NCBI RefSeq assembly: GCF_015711645.1
Contig: NZ_JABTEX010000001.1
Location: 1,426,001-1,490,000, forward strand
Source of the DNA: Planomonospora sp. ID82291
GTDB lineage: Bacteria; Actinomycetota; Actinomycetes; Streptosporangiales; Streptosporangiaceae
Reading direction: 5' to 3'
DNA length: 64,000 nucleotides
In this document: positions 1 to 7,702 of the stretch, piece after piece
Position numbering within the stretch: the stretch's first letter is position 1
How the letters are laid out: every line of letters begins with the position of its first letter
Made by a program: the position numbers and the translations under genes
Notes under the pieces: generated by a model
What the model saw: the letters and a program-made list of their open reading frames with translations, nothing else
What the model was told of the DNA's origin: nothing
The model's database searches: none

Positions 1-1016
1 AGCTGGGCGCCGACTCGGCGCACCCGGCCGTCCGGGCGGTGGTGACCGTACTGCTCACCACGGTGTCGGACCCCGACAACGGCTTCGACAGGCTGATCGA
101 CGACCCCGACCCCCTGGTCCGCTCGACCGTGCTGCACTGGCTGTGCCACGGCCTGGAGAACACCGGCGATCCGGCCGGCGCGATCGAGGCGGCCCGGGCC
201 GCCCTCCGGCTCGTCGGCGAGGACCGCGGTCCCTGGCACCGGGCGGTGCTGCACACCCAGCTGGCCAGCCTGCACGCGAACTTCGGCGACTTCACCTCGG
301 CCGCCGCGCACGCGGCCGAGGCGCTCCCGGTGCTGGAGCGCCTCGGGGCGACGGACGACGCGATCCAGATCCGCGCCGTCCTCACCACGGCGGCGCTCGT
401 GGAGGGCCGCCGGGACGAGGCCGCACGGATGATCGACGACATGGAGGCGCTCGCCGTCCACGGCACCTACGGCGAGGTCCTGTCGCTCGCCGCCAGCAGA
501 GCCCAGCTGGCCCTCGCCGACGGCGACATCGCCGAGGGACTGCGGCGGCACCGCGAGGCCGCCGAGGCGCTCCGGAACCTGAGCGTCCCGGGCACGACGG
601 ACGGTTCGCCGTGGGACTTCGTGGGCGAGGCCGTCGCGCTCTCGGCGTTCGCGCAGTACGGCGAGGGCGACGACGGCGCGGACCTCTTCGAGTCGCTGCG
701 GGCCAAGGTCCTGGTCGCGTTCGACCCGGCCCGCACGTTCAGGGACTACCCGGTGGCGGGGATGCTGCTCGCCGGGCTGAGCATCTGGGGCCTGCTGAAG
801 GGGGCGCTGCCCGCCGAGGAGGCGGTCCGGTTGCTCGTGCTCGCCGACCGGTTCGCCTACAACCGGTTCACCCCGACGATGCAGTGGCCGCTGCTGGCCG
901 CGCACGCCGAGCGGGTCGCCCCCGGCGTCATGTCCCGGATCGGGGCCGAGTACGGCGAACGGCGCGGCCCCGACCTGCTGGACGAGGCCCGCGCCGTCCT
1001 GAAACGGCTGGCCTGA
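1..1016 (+). CDS. C-terminal part of a TPR-repeat regulator (AfsR/SARP or LuxR-ATPase type), 5' end cut by window
   Basis: The frame is open from the first bases, so the gene starts outside the window; the GTG at 39 is probably internal. What remains is about 335 residues of helical, Ala/Leu-rich sequence with TPR-like pairs of helices (for example around RSTVLHWLCHGLENTGD and AVLHTQLASLHANFGD). This type of helical tail follows the NB-ARC/AAA ATPase in large actinobacterial transcriptional activators and usually serves as a protein-binding or signal-sensing part. No DNA-binding domain is visible in the fragment. It ends with TGA at 1014-1016 and converges on the ABC exporter genes. The TPR fold is fairly clear; the exact regulator class is an inference because the N-terminus is missing. 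Confidence 0.6.
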   Translation, partial: LGADSAHPAVRAVVTVLLTTVSDPDNGFDRLIDDPDPLVRSTVLHWLCHGLENTGDPAGAIEAARAALRLVGEDRGPWHRAVLHTQLASLHANFGDFTSAAAHAAEALPVLERLGATDDAIQIRAVLTTAALVEGRRDEAARMIDDMEALAVHGTYGEVLSLAASRAQLALADGDIAEGLRRHREAAEALRNLSVPGTTDGSPWDFVGEAVALSAFAQYGEGDDGADLFESLRAKVLVAFDPARTFRDYPVAGMLLAGLSIWGLLKGALPAEEAVRLLVLADRFAYNRFTPTMQWPLLAAHAERVAPGVMSRIGAEYGERRGPDLLDEARAVLKRLA

Positions 1017-1123
1017 CGCCCGTCCCGGAACGGCCGGCCTGGCGTTCTCCGGCTGCCGGGTCCGGCGGGTCCGTCCCGGCCTGCCGGTGAAGCGGCCCGG
1101 CCGGGGAGCCCTCGTCTCCGGGC

Positions 1124-1187
1124 GGGAGGACGTCACATCTTGCAGGAGGACGCCACATCTTGCGGGAGGACGTCACATCTTGCGGGA
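1124..1187. repeat. Three tandem copies of a 20-bp unit at the 3' end of the ABC permease gene
   Basis: The unit GGGAGGACGTCACATCTTGC occurs three times with single-base changes. The right-hand copy contains the last codons and the stop of the permease gene (stop at 1175-1173, minus strand); the other two copies lie just beyond the stop. The gene end has therefore been duplicated in tandem. The rest of the 1017-1172 gap shows no gene. Confidence 0.85.
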
Positions 1188-2042
1188 GTACGAGCGGACC
1201 GCCAGCGGGGCGAAGACCGCGATGACGACCGCGCAGCCGACGACCGCCCAGCCGACCTCGGCCGTCACGGCCCCGTCGTTGAACAGGTCGCGCACCGCCG
1301 AGACGACGTGCGAGACCGGGTTGACCTTCACGAACGCCTCCAGCCAGCCGGGCAGCGTCTCGGCGGGGACGAAGGCGTTGGACAGGAAGGTGAGCGGGAA
1401 CATGATCATCATGGAGATGCCCTGGACGCTCTGCGCCGAACGCGCCATCGTGCCCAGCCAGGTGAAGATCCAGGCCAGCGACCAGCCCGCGAACACGGTG
1501 AGGGCGATTCCGCCGATGCAGCCGAGCACGCCGCCGCCGGGACGGTACCCGATGGCCAGGCCGGTGACGAGCGTCAGCACCGACGCGATGCCGTACCGGA
1601 TCAGGTCGGCGATCATCGGACCGGCCAGGGGTGCGATCCTCGCGATCGGCAGGGACTTGAAGCGGTCGAAGACCCCCTTGTCCATGTCCTCGCGCAGCTG
1701 CACGCCCGTCGCCATGCAGACGGTCAGGGCCGTCTGCGCGAGGATCCCGGGGATCAGCACCGGCAGGTAGTCCGCCACGCTGCCGGAGATCGCGCCGCCG
1801 AAGATGAACGCGAACATCGCGGTGAACAGCAGGGGCTGGATGAGGACGTCGAAGAACTGCTCGGGCTTGCGGCGCATCTTCTTCAGGGCCCGCCACGCCA
1901 TCGCCAGGGTCTGGGTCCAGGTCTCCTGGACCGAGCTGTGGGACGTGGTGCGGGCGACCGCCGCGGACGGGTCGATGCGCCGGGGGCCGGGGGCGACCCG
2001 GCTCGTCGGGGTCTTCGGGTTCACAGCGCTCGTGGTGGTCAT
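1173..2042 (-). CDS. ABC-2 type exporter permease (DrrB-like)
   Basis: This 289-residue protein has about 50 cytosolic residues followed by six predicted membrane segments, the pattern of ABC-2 permeases. The segment ALKKMRRKPEQFFDVLIQPL and the later QLREDMDKGVFDRFKSLPIA are characteristic of the DrrB/daunorubicin-resistance branch. It forms the membrane channel of an efflux pump with the ATPase encoded just upstream. Its ATG at 2042-2040 overlaps the ATPase stop codon by four bases (ATGA), so the two are translationally coupled. The substrate cannot be told from sequence; drugs, lipids or polyketides are usual for the family. Confidence 0.9.
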   Translation of the reverse strand: MTTTSAVNPKTPTSRVAPGPRRIDPSAAVARTTSHSSVQETWTQTLAMAWRALKKMRRKPEQFFDVLIQPLLFTAMFAFIFGGAISGSVADYLPVLIPGILAQTALTVCMATGVQLREDMDKGVFDRFKSLPIARIAPLAGPMIADLIRYGIASVLTLVTGLAIGYRPGGGVLGCIGGIALTVFAGWSLAWIFTWLGTMARSAQSVQGISMMIMFPLTFLSNAFVPAETLPGWLEAFVKVNPVSHVVSAVRDLFNDGAVTAEVGWAVVGCAVVIAVFAPLAVRSYSRKM

Positions 2043-3031
2043 CGGACCGCCTCCATCGGGGATTCGTCGTCGGCCGTGGGGGATTCGCCGTCGGCGCCGT
2101 GGCCGGTCAGCGCCAGGAAGACCTCGTCCAGCGTCGGCTTGGCGACGCTCATCGAGGAGATGGCCAGACCCGCCTCGCGCAAGCCGATCAGGACGTCCGC
2201 GGCCCGGTCGGGGTCGGGGAGGGGGACGTTCACCCGCCCCGACTCCGGAGTCAGGACCGGCTCCTCGCCCAGCAGCCGGCGGACGATGTCCGCGGCCAGG
2301 GCGATGTCGGAGCCGTCGGCGAGGCCGAGCTGCAGGGTCGCGTCGCCGACCTGGCTCTTCAGCGCGTCGGGGGTGTCCTCGGCGACCTTCCGGCCGTGGT
2401 CGATCACGGCCACGCGGTCGGCCAGCTGGTCGGCTTCGTCCAGGTACTGGGTGGTGAGCAGGATCGTGGAGCCGTCGGTGACCAGCTCGCGGATGGTGTC
2501 CCACATCTGGCCCCGGGTCCTCGGGTCGAGGCCGGTCGTGGGCTCGTCCAGGAAGATCAGGGGCGGGCGGGTGATCAGGCTCGACGCGAGGTCCAGCCGG
2601 CGGCGCATGCCCCCGCTGAACTGGGACAGGGGACGGTCGGCCGCCTCCTGCAGACCGAAGCGTTCGAGCAGGTCGCCGGCGATGGTCCTGGCCCTGCCAC
2701 CGGGCAGACCCTGCAGGCGGGCGAACAGCCAGAGGTTCTCCCGGGCGGTCAGATCCTCGTCCACCGAGGCGTACTGGCCGGTGACGCCCACCAGCTGCCG
2801 GATGCGGTGGTGCTCCCGCCGGACGTCGACGCCGAAGATCTCCGCGTGGCCGCCGTCGATCGGGAGCAGGGTGGCGAGCATCCGGAGCATCGTGGTCTTG
2901 CCCGCCCCGTTGGGGCCGAGGACTCCGAAGATCTCGCCCTGCCGTACATGGAGGTCGATTCCGTCCACGGCCCGGACGTCTCCGAACACCTTGACCAGGT
3001 TCTCGGTCCGGACGGCGCTGAGGTCCGCCAT
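2039..3031 (-). CDS. ABC transporter ATP-binding protein (DrrA-like)
   Basis: The 330-residue protein carries Walker A GPNGAGKT (residues 39-46), the ABC signature QFSGG (137-141), Walker B LIFLDEP (158-164), and a C-terminal extension typical of DrrA-type daunorubicin exporter ATPases. It powers export through the permease encoded next to it. The start ATG at 3031 has a good ribosome site (GGAGAGGAG) upstream. It is the first gene of a two-gene operon. No regulator is attached on this strand, although an AraC gene lies divergently about 300 bp away. Substrate unknown. Confidence 0.95.
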   Translation of the reverse strand: MADLSAVRTENLVKVFGDVRAVDGIDLHVRQGEIFGVLGPNGAGKTTMLRMLATLLPIDGGHAEIFGVDVRREHHRIRQLVGVTGQYASVDEDLTARENLWLFARLQGLPGGRARTIAGDLLERFGLQEAADRPLSQFSGGMRRRLDLASSLITRPPLIFLDEPTTGLDPRTRGQMWDTIRELVTDGSTILLTTQYLDEADQLADRVAVIDHGRKVAEDTPDALKSQVGDATLQLGLADGSDIALAADIVRRLLGEEPVLTPESGRVNVPLPDPDRAADVLIGLREAGLAISSMSVAKPTLDEVFLALTGHGADGESPTADDESPMEAVR

Positions 3032-3275
3032 GACGCGTCTCCTCTCCGCGCCGGGTACCTCCCGGCGTCTGAGGAGAGCATGCGCGTCGTCGGCTTCGCC
3101 GTGGCTTCACGCCGGTTTCGCCCCGGGTCCGGCGGTTTCACCGGCTCCGGCAGGACTCTCCGCCGCGGGGCCCGCACCGGGCCGGGACGAGCCGAACGGG
3201 CCGGCCCGCGGACAGCACACGCCCTCCGCGCCGCCGGCGTCCGGCCGCTGATCGCCCCCGCGCCCCCGCGCCCCC

Positions 3276-3323
3276 GCACCCCGCACCCCGCACCCCGCAC
3301 CCCGCACCCCGCACCCCGCACCC
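3276..3323. repeat. 7-bp tandem repeat (GCACCCC, nearly seven copies)
   Basis: Six full copies and one partial copy of GCACCCC end 16 bases before the GTG start of the AraC gene, preceded by related CCCCCGC runs. The array sits in the 308-bp divergent gap (3032-3339) between the DrrA-type ATPase and the AraC regulator. Copy-number change here would alter promoter spacing. No other feature is evident in the gap. Confidence 0.9.
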
Positions 3324-3339
3324 GTGGGATTCTGGAGGG

Positions 3340-3756
3340 GTGACGCCTGAGGAACTCGCCCGCCTGCGCCGGGCCCGCGATCTCATGGACCGGGAGTACG
3401 CCCGGCCCCTCGACGTCCCAGCCATGGCCCGCGCCGCGCTCATGTCACCGGCCCACTTCTCGCGCCGGTTCCGCGCGGCGTACGGCGAGACGCCCTACAA
3501 CTACCTGATGACCCGCCGCATCGAGCGGGCGAAGGCCCTGCTCCGGCGCGGCGACCTCACCGTGACGGAGGTCTGCATGGAGGTCGGCTGCACCTCGCTG
3601 GGCTCCTTCAGCTCGCGCTTCACCGAACTCGTGGGCGAGACCCCGAGCGCCTACCGCGCCCGCGACCACGCCGCGGGCGCCGCCGTACCGGCCTGCTACG
3701 CCAAGGCCGTCACCCGACCGAGCAGGATCGGAGAAGCCTCCGGCCGCACCGGCTGA
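3340..3756 (+). CDS. Small AraC-family transcriptional regulator
   Basis: This 138-residue protein consists almost entirely of the AraC DNA-binding region: two helix-turn-helix motifs spanning about residues 10-110, with PAHFSRRFRAAYGETPYNYL and the second-helix signature GCTSLGSFSSRFTELVGETP. There is no separate ligand-binding domain. GTG start at 3340 is preceded by GGAGGG. It lies 14 bp before a glyoxalase/VOC gene; AraC plus VOC is a common actinobacterial pair in which the regulator probably controls the VOC gene and itself. Inducer unknown. Confidence 0.9.
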   Translation: MTPEELARLRRARDLMDREYARPLDVPAMARAALMSPAHFSRRFRAAYGETPYNYLMTRRIERAKALLRRGDLTVTEVCMEVGCTSLGSFSSRFTELVGETPSAYRARDHAAGAAVPACYAKAVTRPSRIGEASGRTG

Positions 3757-3770
3757 GTAGCGTTGCGGCC

Positions 3771-4181
3771 ATGGATCTCACGCTCTCCCACACCTTCGTC
3801 CAGGTCCACGACCAGGACGAGGCCCTGGCCTTCTACCGCGACGTCCTCGGCCTCGAGGTGCGCGCCGACATGCCGTTCGAGGAGTACCGCTGGCTGGCCG
3901 TCGGCCCGGTCTCCCAGCCCGGCCTCGAGATCGTGCTCGAGGTGCCGGAGATGGGACGGGGGCCCGCGGACGGGGAGGCCCTCCGGGCGCTCCTGGCCAA
4001 GGGCTCGCTGTCCACCCTCATCTTCGCCACCGACGACTGCGCCACCACGTTCGAGAAGATCCGGGCCTCGGGCGCCGAGGTGCTGCAGGAACCGATCGAT
4101 CAGCCCTACGGCGTCCGCGACTGCGCCTTCCGCGACCCCTCGGGCAACGCGGTGCGCTTCTCCCAGCGCCTCGGCGGCTGA
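3771..4181 (+). CDS. VOC-superfamily (glyoxalase/dioxygenase fold) protein
   Basis: The 136-residue protein has the paired beta-alpha-beta-beta-beta modules of the vicinal-oxygen-chelate fold. It opens with LSHTFVQVHDQDEALAFYRD, and the second half ends in GVRDCAFRDPSGNAVRFSQ, both typical of glyoxalase-like proteins. Family members bind a metal and act in isomerase, dioxygenase or resistance reactions, but the subfamily is not clear here. It is co-transcribed with the AraC gene in front, which suggests a small inducible detoxification or catabolic unit. Confidence 0.88.
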   Translation: MDLTLSHTFVQVHDQDEALAFYRDVLGLEVRADMPFEEYRWLAVGPVSQPGLEIVLEVPEMGRGPADGEALRALLAKGSLSTLIFATDDCATTFEKIRASGAEVLQEPIDQPYGVRDCAFRDPSGNAVRFSQRLGG

Positions 4182-4208
4182 TCTCCGCGTCCCCGCTCCG
4201 GCGCCGGA

Positions 4209-4254
4209 CGCACTGCCGCACGCACTGCCGCACGCACTGCCGCACGCACTGCCG
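4209..4254. repeat. 12-bp tandem repeat between convergent genes
   Basis: Almost four copies of a 12-bp unit (CGCACTGCCGCA in one phase) follow the VOC gene, in the short gap before the 3' end of the ChaA-like gene. Confidence 0.85.
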
Positions 4255-4286
4255 ACCGGTCCCCGATCCGGACGCCCGGCGCCGGG

Positions 4287-5378
4287 TCAGGGGCTGACGG
4301 CGAGGAACAGGTAGCAGGCCAGCAGGGAGAGGTGGACCCCGCCCTGCAGCAGGGTCGCCCGCCCGGGGACCACGGTGAGGGTTCCCACCGCCACCGTCAG
4401 GCCGAGCAGGACCAGATGCGTGGCGTCGAGGCCGAGCAGCAGCGGCCCGTCGAGCCAGAACGACGCGACGGCGATGGTCGGGATGGTCAGCCCGATGCTG
4501 GCCATCGCCGAGCCCAGCGCGAGGTTGAGGCTGATCTGGATCCGGTCCCTGCGGGCGGCCCGCACCGCGGCGATGGTCTCGGGCAGCAGCACCAGCAGCG
4601 CGATCACGACGCCCACCACCGACTGCGGCAGCCGCGCGGCCGCGACCGCCGTCTCGATCACCGGCGACTCCACCTTCGCCAGCCCGACGACGGCGACGAG
4701 GGCCGTCATCAGCAGGCCGAGGCTCGCCGCGGCCTGCCGGGTGGTGGGCGGCGCGGCGTGCTCGTCGTCGGCGATGACGGAGCCGTCGGCCGTGATCGGG
4801 AGGAAGTAGTCGCGGTGCCGGATCGTCTGCGTGACCACGAACAGCCCGTACAGTCCGAGCGAGGCCACCGCGGCGAAGCCCAGCTGGGGCGCCGAGAAGA
4901 CCGGTCCCGGCGTACTCGTGGTGAACTTCGGCAGCACCAGGCTCAGCACGGCGAGCGTCGCCACGGTGGCGAGCGCGCCGCCCGTGCCCTCGGCGTTGAA
5001 CACCGCCACCTTCCGGCGCACCGCTCCGACCAGCAGCGACAGTCCGACGATGCCGTTGCAGGTGATCATCACCGCGGCGAAGACGGTGTCCCGGGCCAGG
5101 GAGGAGGTCTCCGGGCCGCCGGACGCCATCAGGCTGACGATCAGCGCCACCTCGATGACCGTCACCGCCACCGCCAGGATGAGCGAGCCGAACGGCTCCC
5201 CCACCCGGTGCGCGATCACCTCGGCGTGGTGCACGGCCGCCAGCACCGCGCCCGCCAGGAAGACGCCCGTGACCACCGCCCCGGCGACCGACAGCCCCCG
5301 GCCCCACGCGAGGGCCAGGACCGCGATCGCGAGCACGGGGACGGCGGTGGTCCAGCTGACGGCGGGCAGGCGGATCAT
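4287..5378 (-). CDS. chaA: ChaA-type calcium/sodium-proton antiporter
   Basis: This 363-residue membrane protein has about 11 hydrophobic segments. Two inverted-repeat signature regions of the CaCA superfamily are visible: GEPFGSLILAVAVTVIEVAL in the first half and SLNLALGSAMASIGLTIPT in the second, each with acidic or polar residues inside the membrane. It exchanges Ca2+ (or Na+/K+) for protons at the cytoplasmic membrane. An upstream ATG at 5411 is in frame, but the ATG at 5378 has a good ribosome site (GGAAGGA) and is preferred. It is monocistronic on the minus strand. Confidence 0.88.
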   Translation of the reverse strand: MIRLPAVSWTTAVPVLAIAVLALAWGRGLSVAGAVVTGVFLAGAVLAAVHHAEVIAHRVGEPFGSLILAVAVTVIEVALIVSLMASGGPETSSLARDTVFAAVMITCNGIVGLSLLVGAVRRKVAVFNAEGTGGALATVATLAVLSLVLPKFTTSTPGPVFSAPQLGFAAVASLGLYGLFVVTQTIRHRDYFLPITADGSVIADDEHAAPPTTRQAAASLGLLMTALVAVVGLAKVESPVIETAVAAARLPQSVVGVVIALLVLLPETIAAVRAARRDRIQISLNLALGSAMASIGLTIPTIAVASFWLDGPLLLGLDATHLVLLGLTVAVGTLTVVPGRATLLQGGVHLSLLACYLFLAVSP

Positions 5379-5588
5379 GCGCCTTATCCTTCCCGGCCGG
5401 ATGCGGTCCATGACCGCCGCGCCCGTGCGACGGCGTCCGCCCAGACCGGTTTTCCATGATTCCCGCCGCAGGCCGGTGACCTTGGCAAAGTTATTGGAGA
5501 TAAATGGGAAAAAGGCGCGCGTCCAACTGACAAGTGCGTCAAAATTTCCTTACCGGGTCTGTTCACTGCGCTTGAAGCCGAGGTCCCG

Positions 5589-6293
5589 ATGCGCAAGATG
5601 CTGCCGCGCATGAGCGCGGAATCCCTGCCCCAGAGCCTCGACGAGCTGCCCGTGGACGCCAAGGACTTCCTCCAGCTCGTCACCGTGGACTTCACCGGGA
5701 CCTACCACGTCTACCTCGCGGCGAAGGACGAGCGCATCAAGATGACCCGGCTCTCCATGAGCCTGCTCTCCGCCCCGTTCGCCGCCGCCGTAGCGCTGGC
5801 GAGCGCGAAGGTCGTCAGCCCGGCGCTGCTCACCTCCTGGAGCACCGTGCCCTGGTACCTGTTCGCGACCACCGCCGCGTTCGGGCTGCTGAGCGTCCTG
5901 CCGTTCCTGCGGCTGATCGAGGCGGTGAACGCGCACATGCGCACCGCGCGGGCGATCAACAATTTCCGGCTGCTCTACGTGGTCCAGCTCAAGGACCACT
6001 TCTCCGGTCTCGGCTGGTCGCCGAACCTGCCGGTGGACCCCCGCTATCCGGAGACCTACGCCCCGCTCGCCTGGCCGGGGATCAACGTGATGATGCTGGC
6101 CCTGGTCAACTCCACCTACATCGCGACCGGACTGCTCGGCCTCATCGGGGCCGACCCCACCGCGACCCTGCTCCTGCTGGTCATCGCGCTGCTCACGCTG
6201 GTCCACTACCTCGTCTACTACGTGCGCTCCAACGTCTCCCGCCAGCGCCGGCTCCCGCAGAACCCCTTCCATTTCCCCAACGTGGAGACCTGA
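5589..6293 (+). CDS. Four-helix membrane protein, first gene of a TS-like/HAD cassette
   Basis: I do not recognise a named family with confidence. The 234-residue protein has a soluble N-terminus of about 55 residues (LPVDAKDFLQLVTVDFTGTY), two membrane helices (about 57-76 and 88-108), a cytosolic stretch of about 55 residues, and two more helices (about 164-187 and 192-212). The short basic tail is RSNVSRQRR. The size and architecture recall small multi-pass effector proteins of nucleotide-signalling defence systems, but this is only an analogy. Its TGA is directly followed by the ATG of the TS-like gene, which indicates tight coupling. The start is uncertain: ATGs at 5589, 5598 and 5610 are possible. 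The upstream gap (5458-5570) is richer in A+T than its surroundings. Confidence 0.75.
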   Translation: MRKMLPRMSAESLPQSLDELPVDAKDFLQLVTVDFTGTYHVYLAAKDERIKMTRLSMSLLSAPFAAAVALASAKVVSPALLTSWSTVPWYLFATTAAFGLLSVLPFLRLIEAVNAHMRTARAINNFRLLYVVQLKDHFSGLGWSPNLPVDPRYPETYAPLAWPGINVMMLALVNSTYIATGLLGLIGADPTATLLLLVIALLTLVHYLVYYVRSNVSRQRRLPQNPFHFPNVET

Positions 6294-7013
6294 ATGGCAG
6301 ACCTCCTCCGATTCGCGTCTTGTGGGGAGACCTGGCTGTGGCTGATGCGCCACGTGTGGGACGAGGGCGGGCCCGCCGAGGACGACCGGGGCCCGATCAT
6401 CGAGGCGCCGGCCGTGCTGTTCGAGATCGCCGAACTCGGCTGGGACGACCCGGTCCTGAGATCGCACGGCGACCCCGGGAAGATCGCCCTGTACTCCAGC
6501 AAGTTCAGCGAGGTCGCGGTGGTCCCGCCGTTCAAGTACAGCTACGGCGGCAGGCTCCGCGGCCTGCAGGGCGTGGACCAGCTCGGCTGGGTCACCGGGC
6601 TGCTGCGCGCGCGGCCGTACAGCAAGAGCGGGTGGGTCTCGCTGACCGTGCCGGGCGAGCGGCCGGACGCCGTGCCCTGCCTGACCGGCCTGGCCTTCCG
6701 GATCCGGGACGGGCGGCTGGCGATGACCGCGACGTTCCGGTCGCAGAACGCGCTCACCTGCTACCTCAACTACGTGCCCCTGCGTAGTATCCAGAACGAG
6801 GTCGCCGACGACCTCGGGGTGGGTCGTGGGTCAATGAGGGTCTTCGTCGACGTTCCGCACATCTACGTCGCCGACGCGGCGGCGGTCGGGGAGATCCTCG
6901 GGTGTTCGGAGCGCGATGGGCTCGGCGAGGGAGAGGCGCTACCAGGTCCTGCTGGTCGATCTGGACGGGACCGTGGTCGACTACGCCCGGACGGAGGACT
7001 GCGCACTCCGTGA
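6294..7013 (+). CDS. Divergent thymidylate-synthase/pyrimidine hydroxymethylase-like protein
   Basis: The 239-residue protein can be aligned by eye along the thymidylate synthase fold. It has an N-terminal helix with EGG...DDRG (in place of the Arg-containing loop), SYGGRLRG (TS: YGxxWR), GVDQLGWVTGLLRARPYSKS (TS: DQL...L...P.SRR), then AVPC at Cys129 in the place of the catalytic PC(H), FRSQNA (TS: QRSxD), and VDVPHIY at 184-191 (TS: GDxHIY). Such enzymes methylate or hydroxymethylate C5 of dUMP, UMP or CMP using folate. Substrate residues differ from canonical ThyA, so the substrate is unknown. The last 98 bp overlap the HAD gene, and the C-terminal 35 residues look like out-of-frame sequence. 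ATG follows the previous stop directly, with GGAG upstream. Confidence 0.75.
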   Translation: MADLLRFASCGETWLWLMRHVWDEGGPAEDDRGPIIEAPAVLFEIAELGWDDPVLRSHGDPGKIALYSSKFSEVAVVPPFKYSYGGRLRGLQGVDQLGWVTGLLRARPYSKSGWVSLTVPGERPDAVPCLTGLAFRIRDGRLAMTATFRSQNALTCYLNYVPLRSIQNEVADDLGVGRGSMRVFVDVPHIYVADAAAVGEILGCSERDGLGEGEALPGPAGRSGRDRGRLRPDGGLRTP

Positions 7014-7632
7014 GGTCCACCGCCGCTTCTTCCGCGGCGACCCGCACAACCCGCACGGCCCGCACGGCCCGGACGGCCCGCCGGTCCTGCGGGACTTCCC
7101 CGCGTTCCTGCGCGCCTTCCACGCGGCCAACGAACCCCTCTGGGCCGCCTACCGCGAGCGCCGGATCGACCTGTCCGAGCTGCGCCTGGAGCGCTGGGTC
7201 CGGCTGGGCGCCGGCCCCGGGGTCGCCGCCGCGTTCGAGGAGGCCCTCGGCCGCGGGACCGTGCTGTTCCCGGAGGCGTACGGCGCCCTGCGGCGGCTGT
7301 CGCGGCGCTTCCGGCTGGCGCTGGTGACCGACGGCATCGCCCGCGTCCAGCGGGTCAAGCTCCGCCGTACCCGGATCGAGCGGTTCTTCGAGCACGTGGT
7401 GATCGCGCCCGAGGTGGGCCTGCGCAAGCCCGACGGCGCGCTGCTGCACCACGCGCTCTCCCTGCTGGAGGCCAAGCCCGACGAGGCCCTGATGGTCGGC
7501 GACTCCCCCGTGAGCGACGGCGGCTGCGCACGGGAGGCGGGGGTGGACTTCTGCTGGGTCGACCGGACCGGCGCCGCCCCGGTCCCCGGCGTCCCCGTCC
7601 ACCTGACCGTCCCGCACCTCGCCGCCCTGTGA
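6916..7632 (+). CDS. HAD-family phosphatase (YjjG-like, possible pyrimidine nucleotidase)
   Basis: The 238-residue protein has the four HAD motifs: DLDGT at 15-19 with the nucleophile Asp15 and Asp17, VTDG (motif II), GLRKPD with the motif III lysine, and MVGDS (motif IV). The cap region between motifs I and II is helical, as in subclass I enzymes such as YjjG and other 5'-nucleotidases. It begins inside the TS-like gene, with GGAG five bases before ATG 6916, giving a 98-bp overlap. Because DLDGT falls inside the overlap, the start cannot lie downstream. A GDPHNPHGPHGPDGPP insert in the cap is low-complexity. Acting after a pyrimidine-modifying enzyme, it could dephosphorylate the modified nucleotide (inference). 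Confidence 0.88.
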   Translation: MGSARERRYQVLLVDLDGTVVDYARTEDCALREVHRRFFRGDPHNPHGPHGPDGPPVLRDFPAFLRAFHAANEPLWAAYRERRIDLSELRLERWVRLGAGPGVAAAFEEALGRGTVLFPEAYGALRRLSRRFRLALVTDGIARVQRVKLRRTRIERFFEHVVIAPEVGLRKPDGALLHHALSLLEAKPDEALMVGDSPVSDGGCAREAGVDFCWVDRTGAAPVPGVPVHLTVPHLAAL

Positions 7633-7702
7633 ACCCGCGGATCCCGAACGGTTGGTGAATCTTTCGTCCGATAAGCCCTTTACCTACCAGTATGGTGTGC
7701 GA

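Noticed and set aside
1173-3110. One 645-residue fusion of ABC ATPase and permease
   Set aside because: The upstream two-thirds of that frame is out of frame with the DrrA-like protein; the permease starts at ATG 2042 with an ATGA overlap.
6294-7013. Housekeeping thymidylate synthase ThyA
   Set aside because: Too divergent and lacking most substrate-binding signatures; it lies in a cassette with a membrane protein and HAD enzyme rather than with dfrA.
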